A stretch of DNA of 64,000 bases from assembly GCA_963970005.1 (NCBI GenBank), contig CAXAMN010022695.1, forward strand, positions 1,466,442 through 1,530,441, read 5' to 3'. Source of the stretch: Durusdinium trenchii. Its lineage: Eukaryota > Sar > Dinophyceae > Suessiales > Symbiodiniaceae. The position numbers were made by a program, and so were the translations under genes. The notes under the pieces were generated by a model. The model searched no databases. It saw nothing but the letters and a program-made list of their open reading frames with translations, and was not told the DNA's origin. Below are positions 30,501 to 42,500 of the stretch, piece after piece (position 1 is the stretch's first letter; each line of letters starts with the position of its first letter).

Positions 30501-33500
30501 AGATCTGATCGGAAACCATCAGTGACCACAGCTTTAGGGTTTGGGGTTTGCGTGGTTTCAGAGTAGATGGCACTCCCGAAGATGTCTTGGACAAATGGGG
30601 ATTGATCAGATACAATGGTGCCATAACTTTCCACCTGTTCCATCCCTGACTCATGCCATGCACCCCCATTGGCAGCATCACTTTCCACCTGTTCGACCAT
30701 TGGTGTCCACCTGTTCCCCCCAAACAGGTGACGATGATCCACTGAACTGCTGAGTAGGAGATGTTCCATAAATCGCTCTTCAATGCTCTGCTCCCCCGAC
30801 TGGGCCGAATTAGATTTGAGACTTTTAGAGATTCTAGTGTGTGCCAAGACTCCCGAAAATCATAGGTATCGCCTTCCTTTTCAGAGAAAACACCTCTCAT
30901 GGAGCCCTGCAGATTTCTTGATTTATAGGGTAAGCCTGTTTCCACCTGTGCATGTGCGGGAAAAGCAATACCCCCCCAACAAATCTTATATTCACTCCTG
31001 TTGACCACTTCACCAACTTAGCCATCCTGGGCCATGGCGGTCATCCCCTGTTCTCCAGCTGCCCGGTGGCCTGGCTACTGCATCATCTTTGATATGAAAC
31101 TTGTCTTCAAGAACCTCAGAGATGTGCTTCTTATACGGCACGGGCTGCACGGGAAACTTGCATGAGGAAGCGTTGCAACGAAAAAAAACACATGCTTGGG
31201 AGTTTCCTCCCGTGGTCCCTCCGAACCGGCTACGACCCCGACCCTGAATCGCTACCTCCTGAGCAGACAGGCAAAGAAAACAAACTGTCCAGTGCTGTCC
31301 AGTGTCTCCAACTTTGTCCATCTCTCCAATCACAACAATTGCATCCTCCATCCTTCCATGGAAACAAAAAAAAGAGCAAAACACACACATACATTATCCA
31401 AACAAAGATAAGCTTTCATTCCGCTTGGACATCTACTGGTGCCCGTTGAAGTTAATACATTTTGCATGTGGGATACTAAGCCACCATGGAACGCCGATTT
31501 GCAAAAGTCAGTACTTAAGTCAAGACTGCTGGCCTTCCCCATTGTAAACGCTACATACAGAACAAGGTTCTCCAGATTCACCTTTCCAAAAAAGAGAAAA
31601 CTTCAACTGCAAATCCCAATGGCAACGCAATTTGGAGAGCTACCCGACGTGGTAACTTACCCCATCGCACGTGAACTTGACCCACCCCCATGGCACACCG
31701 CTTACCCCACGAATGTAAGAACTTACCCCATTTGGACAAAATGGCACACCGCTTCCAGACAAGCACTTTTTCTCCTAGATTGTTTCTAAACCTACACTAT
31801 TCCATTGCGGTTCAACCTTCATCAACCTTCTACATGTTGATGTTTTCAAAGGTTATCTATGGGTTGCCGTGATCCAATCCCATGGCACCCCGATTCTGAC
31901 CCACATGTTGGTACCAGCTTTAAGTTTCTACCTGGAGTGCAAACAGCATGGAATGGTTCGTTAAACGTGTTGTGACAATGGCAATCCCCATCGCACACCT
32001 CCGGAGGTCCTGGTGCCTGGTGGGCTGGGCGAGATAGAGGGCGAGATGTGGGCGAGGTATTGGGCGAGATGAACACGTTTGCCCAGAAGACCGATGCCCA
32101 CTAACACCCAAACACAAAAGTCCTTGCAATGCAGCTGTGGCAACCAATCAAGAACTGGGACACCACGCCACGACTAAGTCACGGCAGCGTCCTTGCGATA
32201 CTTGTTTCCGCATGGGGCACCGCGTTTCACCAAACAGGCCTGCCACCAAGCTTCATATCACGTTTCCAATGCCCAGTCTGCAATGGAAGAAGCCCGCTAT
32301 AATCATAGGGCGTGCAAGACAATGACAGGCAGCAAATGAGTAGGCCTTGTAGCGAAGGCCGCAGCAGCGGCAGCGACAAGCAGCAGCAAGCAGCAAGCAG
32401 CAGCACCAGCAGCAGCCAAGCAGCAAGCAGCAGCACCGGCAGCAATCAGCCAGCAGCAGCAGCAGCCAACCAGCAGCAAACCAACAGCAGCCAACCGCCA
32501 GCAGCAGCAGTAGCCAACCAGCAGCAGCAAGGCAGCAGCAGCAGCAGAAAACCAGCAGCAGACCGGCAGCACCAGCGAAGGTAGCCCAATCAAGCTTTCC
32601 CCCAAGGGCACACCTCATCTGGCACAAGTTCATGCGACTCAATAGTGTGCCCGCTTCACAGCGGAAGCTTGGTTTCCACGCGGACCCTGCTTCCGAGGGT
32701 TGGCCCTATAAGCCCTTGGAGGGTTGGACATATGAGACCCACAATCCCAAGATGAAGGGGAACCTATGGGCTGCCTATAGAAACCTCTAGAAACAACCTA
32801 TGGGTTGCCTGCCAACTTCCTTGCGGTAGGTCTTGTGCAATCAAAACACTGTGAACGCTGAGTAAACCAAGCCCATTGAATAAAACCATGCATGTAGAAA
32901 ACATCTTCCAACACACTCTATCCTGCAAGGAAACGCTATAGTGTATCGACTTCCTGGCTTGCTCATCACCTTCTATCTGCTATTTGCAAAAAAACACGTC
33001 TCGACTTCAACAACTGGCAGTATCAGGTCGAGTGTTCAGTGGCGACCAAGAGCTGGCACTGGCTCATCAAAGCGTACACTGCTCAGTTCATGGGAAAGAA
33101 ATGGTTGCTGTCAACGATAACCCTAAGATCAGGTCCTTGAAACAATGAGGTGGCAGCTGATTTGCGGTGCCCCAGAATCCACGACAATCCATGTCTCTAC
33201 AGTTCATCGTTGCTCCTCTGGCTCTACCCCTGGCCCCTTTGAGACGGGTGATCAATTTTGCAGTCCAAGAACACTTTTGAGCTCAGACAAGGTGATGGTT
33301 CCACTGTGATCCTGACCATCAGGGCAGGTGCCGCACGAGGAAGACACAACTCGTCTAGAGTCCAGTCTAGACTCTAGACAGTTGGAACCGATGGGTTTGT
33401 CTCTCTTGGGCTGACAAGGTGTGAATCTCGTATCCGCAATTGTGTGGTGACCATGCATTATTCATGGACATGATGCCACATGATGCCATGATCGAGTCCA

Positions 33501-36500
33501 AATCCAGCTCTACCAACTCATCAGATGAGAATCAGTGTCAGAATCATCTGACCAAAGAGATTCAGATTCTGAATTCTCAAATATGTTCAATGATGATCAT
33601 CTGTCAGAATCACCGATGCCAGTTATCTCATGTTCGATCAGAATCAGTCCAAATTCACGAGAGTCCACTGGCATCGATGACTCGTGGTCTTCAGCTTCAG
33701 CAAATGCTGAGGGGTCGTTCTTCCAGGGGTCGGGGGGTCATTCTCAGCACCTGAGATGTTCATCCCCCATTTGGGAGAGGCCCCAGAAGTCACCTAGGCT
33801 AACAACGGCAAACAGTATCCGCTGTTTCACGGAAACATCCAGGAATTGGCCTGGCCAAAGAAAAGTCAATGAAGAGAATGCCACCAAATGGAACAAAACA
33901 TTGGAAAGTTGTTTTCCCATATCCAGATACTGTCCACTTTGCACTTGCCTCTGTGATTGGAAAGATGCCTAGGCATGTGACGCCGCAGCAAGCAGGCAGC
34001 TGCACAGCCCTGAAGAGCAGTCCCCAGGAAGACGAAAGCTAGGCATTTAGTACGTCCAGTTTCGCTACGCTGCCTTCTGCGATCTAAGTTGTGCATTTTT
34101 ACCAGGAGACTCCCTCTAGAGAGCCCATGGGTAGACTTTGTTCAATTTGCATACTTCTTCCAGGGGGTCGAACTGGGAGGTCTCCTGTAAATACACGCCC
34201 CCATCGTCTTTTTTTGGGGGGGGGGCTCTTGTGGTTCCTCGAAGCTTGTTGAACACATCAAGTCCAAACCTCAGTCCTGGAAAGACTGTACACTCACGAA
34301 TGCGTGACGTGCTGAGACAAAGATCTCTCCTTAGGATTTGTTCAGTTTCGACGTATAGACTAGATACAGTATCTGATGTCGTATGGAGAGCGCAACTCCA
34401 AATCACACAGCAAATATTATATTTATATATTACAATTGTACCCTACACGACCTACACAGACTGGGCTGACAAATGGTCCAGGTCTCTATTCAAAGGCTCA
34501 CAACAATATTTTCCACTGCCACCTGGCTGAGACGAGGACCTGAAGGGTTCAGCACTGGTGCATGCACCCAAGAAAGCACTGCGTTTACCATGGGACATGG
34601 TGGACCCCGGAACCCCTGACTGCAGGACGCCCACCTGGTCAATCTCCAAGAAGGCCTTATGCACCTCCTGACGGTCCTGGTGTATCGCCCCGCCCGCCCC
34701 AAGGCTTGAGGTGCTCTTGTGAACACTTGGGTTGACTCTCTTAATCCTCAACCAACTTGCCAAGTGTGCTGTATAACCATCTGTTAGATTCCGAACATCC
34801 ATCACATGAGGGACCACCCATGTCAAAGGACATCAAAGGACCCACATTTGGTCGCTGAAAGCTTCTTTCCCAATGGAAGGTCGCCGCAGCTACGGCCTTC
34901 CGTCGGACCCTCAGGTCGCCGCGGCTCCGGATCTTTCCCCCGGTCCTCGTTGGAGAGGGACATGGCCATCACTGAGAGACAGGCACCTGCGACGGAGCCC
35001 GCGCGTGCGCCCCTACGGGGGCGCCGGTGGCACCCGCGGGGGAGAGAACACCCAGACATGCCACGGTCGTGGTGCAGGGCTGGTGCAACAGGGTCGTGAG
35101 ACGGGAGGACTGGCATGGGATCGGGATCGGAATGGGATCAGTGGAGTTTTCTGGGAGTGGATCAGATTTCTATCACTCTGAGGCTTTTGAGAAACCATGG
35201 AAAACACCATTGAAAAACGAAGAAGTCTCTTGAATCTGCGGAGAGAAGACTGAGAGAATGTCGTAATGTACACAGGAGTCGCCGCTGTATAGAAAGAGAG
35301 AGAGTGTCATCAGGTTTGCTGAGTGGGCTGCACTGAGTGGATCGGATGCAGCTGGGGGTCCTTGGGGACTGTTGGTGGTCTCAGCTCAACATTTAGGCGG
35401 AAGAAAAACACACTCACTTTGTTGAATAGTTTAGCTTCGAATGGTCTCACTTCCGCTGTCATGCAGTGTTTACGATTTATGCTTCCAATGAGCAACACCT
35501 CGCAACCACGGCACGTCGGAAGGCTGAAGATTCGGAGAAGGAGCAAAGAGCATCCACAATCTCCTGGCCGGGCAGGGGGCCCGCGGGCGAAGTACACGTG
35601 GGGCAGCGCTGAACACGTGTGTGGGGCGAAGTCTGCGCATGCGTAACTGGGTGCTGACCACGCGTGCGCAAGCGCTCCAAGGACCTGACAAGGTACCTAT
35701 CCCAAGGGGTGAGTTTTAAGGGTCGGTATAAGTTTGAACTTTGGAGGTCGTTGAAGCTCGAGAGTGCTGAGAAGAAGAAACACCAGGGCTTCCACATTAT
35801 TATTCGACCAAACAGCGCCGCCGAAGTACTAGGTCCAACAACTGAGATATCGTTGTTACACATGAGATATCGTTTTTGGAGTCCACCACCTGGATTTCGT
35901 TTGCCTAAATGGGTTTCGTGTGCAGTATGCTCCATCGGCGCAAGACCATGCGGTGGACTGTTGGTTCATGTGATCTTAGGCTCATCTTCAGTCGCTTCGT
36001 AGGGGCAGTTTGGCATTCTTCCACTTCCATGTCTCATGAGAGTTACTTCCAGGACTTTTGGAACAAGGTGGTCTGGTCTCCTCGATCTCTTTGAGGCGGC
36101 ATGGTCGTGGATACTTTCCGCCCCTCAGTCCTTTTGCATTTTCCGTAGCAGCCCACTCTCTTTTGTGGGTAGTTGTGGGTTGAATCGTCCACAGACTACA
36201 GCACACCTGTAAGTTGGTAATTATTCATTACTCAAGATTCAAGATGCCGCCTTTTCAAAAACTTATCAGTGAGATCTGCAGATTGACCAATTCCGACCAG
36301 TCACCTTGCTCACATAGCTCTTGGCCACGGTTTCCTCGGCGCGGAGCGAGAATGGAGAGGACAACTACTACTTGGACCCTGAAAACACCGCGGACAATTC
36401 CGCAACCACCTTCTTGATGCGTGGAATAAACATGAATACAGTATATAAAGGCTACAGTCTCAGTGCATCAGGATGGAATCCTCCTGTACTTTTTGTGAAC

Positions 36501-37161
36501 GCAGGTCACTCAGTTTCTGCTCACAAAGGCTCAGGCTTGATCCGTGACCCAAAGTCGAAAAGTAAACGGTTGATTGAATTTTTGACCTTTTTGCACCGGT
36601 AACGTCTTGCTATGCTTCGAGTCCAGCTTTCGCGCCACAATCAAATCTTGATATCACCCATGGTGACTCCCATGGTGGTATCAATGAATTCACGCCTTGT
36701 TCCTTTTCTTCCAGTGCAGCTGTCATTCGGCTCCCAACAATCCTTTCTGTTACCACATGAATCTGAGATGTTCAATTGCTTCCCAGGCTTTCAGTCAAGT
36801 GTTTGCGATTGAAGGAGACACAATGTAATATATGACTCCCGGGTGGGAGGTTTGCTATGAAGTGTTCGATATCCGTCCTCTACCTGAGGATGACCCAACA
36901 AACAGACGTCATCCATCGACATCTGCTCTGTTAACACCATCTATATCATCCATTAATCCATATTAGAGAACACCAAGCAGCACTTCCTCTCTGTAAGACT
37001 TGGGGAATACGCAGGGCGTTTTAAATCAACAAAGAAGTGATGTTAATCCAAATTGTAACAGCTCAATCTCACACGGAATCCGGCAGTGCGACATGTTCAG
37101 AGTCCATACAAGGCTTGTCATTGCTTCGACCACACATGTTCATGGTTTGGGTAACAGTGGA

Positions 37162-37195
<34 letters not shown>

Positions 37196-39538
37196 GATGA
37201 TGATATTTAGGTTGCAGGCCTTTATGAATACTGAACATATCTGAACATCTTTTGCCAACAGCTATGCTGGACTACTGGGACACACCGGCGGAGTCTGGAG
37301 TCTTCCAGCAGCATTTGTGGTTGATCGACGTTGTTTCTTGTTTTAAAGCTTGACAAGTCAGTCTGATTATATTGGTTTCTCGGTTAAACTGTGTAAGCGT
37401 GTTTCACCTCTTTTTAGTGGTTTATCAGCTATAAGTGAGCTTCTTTTCACAAAACTTGTTTCTATTGGTATATCAACTTGTTGTCGAAACGACGGCCCAC
37501 GAGATCTGAGACCGTCCTGAGAAAAGATCCGCCCTGCAGCAGTATAGAAAATCCGACGGACATACCCATCTTGAGAACAATTTGTACGGTATTGTCTCTA
37601 CCCTTCTCGCCCTTGTTCTTAGACGCTGAGTTGTCACCCCACGTTCGTCTGACGCTGGCGCGTTCCGCTGAGTTCTGACTGCCCAGGTGCGCGCGACGCA
37701 ATCCAGGCGTGCGCCAGGGCCTGCTCGGCGGAGAGCCGCTGAAGGTGGTTCACCTCGGAGTGGTCAGGGAGGCAGCTGCAAATGCCGGGCGCATGGGCTG
37801 GGGGGATGAACTCATTGACTGCATGTCTTTCTCGTTCGCGAATAAAACCTGGCAAGATAATGTTCTGTACAAGGAATTCACGAAGGCCCCGATAAACTAA
37901 AACAATGTTTCTTGTATAAATACCGGTCTTCACGCATTTTGGCTTGGGCGGAGCTCTGAAATAGAGTATCACTGGACTTGGTGAAACATGATCTCTGCAT
38001 TTCCGAATTCCTGCCCAATGGAGGATAGGCTAGTGGTGTCCATTTTCCCACTCACTGGATGTGTTTAAAAAACCACTCCTTTGGAACTCCTGGTCTCGGC
38101 ACCTGCTCCAATGCAACTGCGGCACAGTCAACAGCTTCTCGACAAAGTCCTGTGAAGCATGGCGCCATGACAGCGGTGTCATGGACAAACGGATGCTCAA
38201 CCTGCAGATCAAATTGACCTCATTTTTACTGGTGATCATACAACAGCACTACTCAATGAGGTAAAGGACCATGCTTTATACTGGGTCTTAGATCTGTAGG
38301 CTCATGATTTCATGCAATACCTCTGTGCAAATGCTCTCCCTTCAGGACTTCTGGTTCACTCCGAAGCCTTCTCATTACACCCATGTCACAAAGTCCATAT
38401 CCCAAATGTGTGTGTGTGTGTCCACCTCTGTTTCCAAGAGTTTTCACTTCATAAAGCAGGGGGCGACAGGGTCACTGCGTAGCTGTCGCCAACGAAGCTC
38501 TATGCAGCTGACCAGGGTATCAGTTCCGGACGCGGAACTGACGTACCTGCTTGCGAACACAATGACTCCAATGGTTCCCTTTGTTCAGGCTGTTGTCTAG
38601 GTCCTTCAGGTTGTCTCAACACTTCAGTTCAGCCGACGATTCACCATGCTGTTCCTGCAAGTCAAATGCTACGTAGTCACTTAAAAGCGCTAATGCAGCG
38701 GCGATTCACATACTGAAAATCACGCTCATTCATTTGAGCTATGAAACTAAATGTGTTCAGCAGCATCTTCCCACTTGGGTGTGCTGTGTGATCCGTTCGG
38801 GGCGCTGAATTCAAAGCTGACAACCTCGGATCCACGCATATGCACCGTGAACCATTCTCTGATTAACCGATATTGCACGAAAACGCTGATCGACTACTGC
38901 CGAGTCCACGGAAAATATTTTACCGACTTTTTCGTTCTACACCCTTGAGTAATTCACTGCATGCTTCAATTTCCGTTCGTTGCCAGAGATGTTTCAGTCC
39001 AGAGAGCGCCAGAACCGGCTTTACGACCGAGTGTCGATCACACTACCCCCCCCGCCGGCCAAGCACTCACTTGCGCACCCCCAAATAACCTCACTTGCGC
39101 ACTTTACCTCACTTGCGCACTTAGCACTCACTTGCACACTTTCAGGGGGAAAGTGAAGGTGAAAGGACATTCAACCACCAACAATCTATTGGGTGGGGGG
39201 GTAGGAGAAAATGAAAAGATACTCAACCACCAAACAATGTTAAGTTCTTGCACCTGACATGTAATTAGGTGAGGTTACTGAACACAACTGCTCATTAAAA
39301 TTACATATCTTGTTGGGGTGAAGTGGGTGGGTGGGGGGGGGGGGGGGGGGGTGGGGGGGTTAATAACGTCTTTGTTGACATTCTTCCACGTGATGATCTT
39401 TATTGAATATGTGCTTCCAAAGAACCATGTGATACAGATGTTCTGTGTCTGATCTAGTTAGTTAGTTTGTTTGTTTGTTAAATAGATAGCTAGTTAACTA
39501 GTTAGCTAGCAAGCTAGCTAGTTAGTGAGTACTATGAT

Positions 39539-39582
<44 letters not shown>

Positions 39583-42500
39583 CAGTAGTAATGGTAGTGG
39601 TAAAGGTAGTAGTAGTAGTAGTCGTCGTCGTCGTCGTCGTCGTCGTCGTGGTAGTACTATTCGTCTGCGTCTTCGCGGTCGTCGTCGTCGTGGTCTTCGT
39701 CGCAGTAGTATGATGTAGTAGTAGCAGTAGTAGCAGTAGTAGTAGGAGTAGTACTTGTAGTAGTGGTAGTTGTGGTAGTTGTGGTAGTATAGTGGTAGTG
39801 GTAGTGGTAGTGGTAGTGGTAGTGGTAGTAGTAGTAGTAGTAGTAGCAGTAGTAAGGAGTAGTAGAAGTAGTAGTAGTAGTACTACTAGTAGAAAAAATG
39901 CACAAGCGAGGTAAATTTGCAAGTGCACAAGCGAGGTAAATTTCAAGTGCACAAGCGAGTGCTCGCCCCCCCCCGCCCCGCTCTTTCTTTCTCTCCTGCG
40001 TTTTCTTTTGTTTGTTGAGGTTTTTCCTCAGGCTTGTGGTCACTTTTGAGGCTCGTTTACTCGACCCATTACCCCCCGCCGAGTGATTGCAAACAAGCGC
40101 TAGTATTGTATACGGTACAGAGTTAAAGCAACCTTTCGAAAACTAAGTTAATGCCCATGCTGTCTACTGCGTTGTTTCCTCCAGAAAAAAGTGCTAATGC
40201 ATCTTTGAGGAACCTTTAGGACCTAAGTAATGCAAAGCTGTCTACTGTGTTGTTTCACCTTTAAAGAGCTCCTACAATAAAGTGCTAATGCATTTGTCAG
40301 CCACCTTCTAAAACCTAAGTATGGCCAACGCTGTCCACTGCGTTGCTTCATCAGTAAAGAGCTACAGCAATGAAGTGCTAATGTATTTGTCTGCCACCTT
40401 CTAAAACCTAAGTAAGGCCAATGCTGCCCACTGCGTTGCTTCATCATACGGCAATGAAGTGCTAATGTATATTTGTCTGCCACCGTTTACAACCTAGGTG
40501 AGGCCCAAGCTGTCCACTGCATTGTTTCATCATTAGAGCTACCGCAGTGAACTTTGGTGCGTCGCTATGCGGCTGTTTGTGTGTGTGTGTCCACTTCATA
40601 AAGCAGGGGGGCGACAGGGTCACTGCATAGCTGTCACCGGCGAAGCTCTATGCAGCTGACCAGGATATCAGTTCCGGACGCGGAACTGACGTACCTGCTT
40701 GCAAACACAATGACTCCAATGGTTCCCTTTGTTCAGGCTGTTGTCTAGGTCCTTCAGGTTGTCTCAACACTTCAGTTCAGCCGACGATTCACCATGCTGT
40801 TCCTGCAAGTCAAGTGCTACGTAGTCACTTAAAGCGCTAATGCAGCGACGATTCACATACTGAAAATCACGCTCATTCGTTTGAGCTATGAATCCAATCT
40901 AAGTGTGTGTGTGTGTGTGTGTCGGTGCAGGTCAGGCGCGGCCCAAAAATGAGGGGTCAAGTCCAATGCCCCAAGAAGAAGAATACATATAAAGACCCAC
41001 AAGTTTGGAAGAAATGGCCTGGTCCTTCGATTAATGAATGGGCAAAAAGGAACAGAAAAGGGGTTGAGTCCAATCCCCCAAACTGTATCCCTCTGTTTGG
41101 GTCATTGGAAGAACTGAAACGATCCATGTCCAATGCGACACGCATGGAGCGTGGCTGTCGCGTGGCTGTGGGGTAGCTGTCGCGTCCTTCGCCACAGCGG
41201 AGGAGGACTGCCAGGCGTCCCGTTCTTTGGCGAACCTGGTGAAGGGGTTAGGTGCGGGGGCTTCAAGCGAAGGGTGCATGGTAACCGAGACACTCCTTCA
41301 TGAGGAACCCGAATTGAGACACTCCTTCAAAATAATCACGGTGAATCACACAACCACCAGCTGTACATTCTGCTCTTCTCGAATCCCCCGACTCCTGAAA
41401 CCGGGCAAGTACATTGGATTCACACAGCAACAAGCATCTATGACCGGAGACACACTGACACACCCAAGAGAAATCCAATCATCTCCAAACACCTTCACAG
41501 CAAGTCTAACTACAGTAACCCTAAAACGTCGCCCTTCTGAAACTTCATAAAACCTGCTCCACCTTCTCCAAACCGCTGAAAAGAACACTTCTCCAACTCC
41601 AAACCCATCCGACGGACCGCTTCGCCCACTTTTCAAAACAAACCGCTTCCACCAGCGGAGTCACCTGCCGGCGGCGATCCGCGCGAGCATGGCGGAGTCG
41701 CCATCACGGCCAGCGAAGGGGAAGCTGCCCACGAGCAGGGTGTAGGTGATCACCTCGATTTTGATCGCCGGAGGGGGGTGTCTCGCCTGGAGGATCTGTG
41801 CGCCGGGGTGAGGGGGGCGATTACTCCTGCGCAGGTGCACAAGATCAGAATCAAATTCAAAAAGATGTATATAGTTACCCCAAGCCTCCTTGTTGCCATT
41901 CCTATCTAATATACCTCTACAGTATCTATACTGATGGGCCCAGGATCACTTCAATCTTAGGATCGCTGAGACTCTTCTTCCTTGCGTGACACTGGTCACC
42001 CAAGATCCCGCCGGACCTTCCACCGGTGACGTTCCCACGGAGTCGGTCGGGCGGCCCCGAGGCTCCACAGGTCGCATTTGGAGGTGTAGTTCCGATGCAA
42101 GACCTGCCGAGAGACACCCGGTCCGTGTCACGAGTTCCCGCGGGTTGCGTTGCGTGGAAAAGGCGGTGCCAACGGAGTTGCGCGAAAAAGGTAGGTCTCT
42201 GGGACTTCGTCGGCCTGGTTCGGCCCCCCTGAAAGCGGCAGAGTCTCGAACACAAATTGAACACAGTGAGTTTCATTGTATGGAATAGTGAATATAATAG
42301 GTCCTTCGATTTCATACATTTTCCACATGAAAGTGACCCTTCATGTTAGATCAAGAAATCCATAGATTGACGGTTTGGCGCCACCCTAAGAATCGTTCGG
42401 ACCCTCAGTTCAGTGAAGGTTTGGCTGGGCCCCAAACCCCTGCAACACGCAGGTCAAAGCTAGTTAGTTAGTGAGTTAGTCAGTTTGATATCTAGTTAGT

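Noticed and set aside
32227-32642. Cys/Leu/Ala-rich minus-strand frames of 72-129 codons
   Set aside because: Produced by the degenerate (CAG)n tract. All frames are open, with no protein-like pattern beyond the repeat.
39518-40043. Minus-strand frames of poly-Thr, poly-Tyr and poly-Leu
   Set aside because: Direct translations of the (GTA)n array. Every frame is open because the repeat lacks stops.
40130-40572. Possible CRISPR-like array (regular repeats)
   Set aside because: The repeats are contiguous ~90-bp tandem units without spacers, in a eukaryotic intron.
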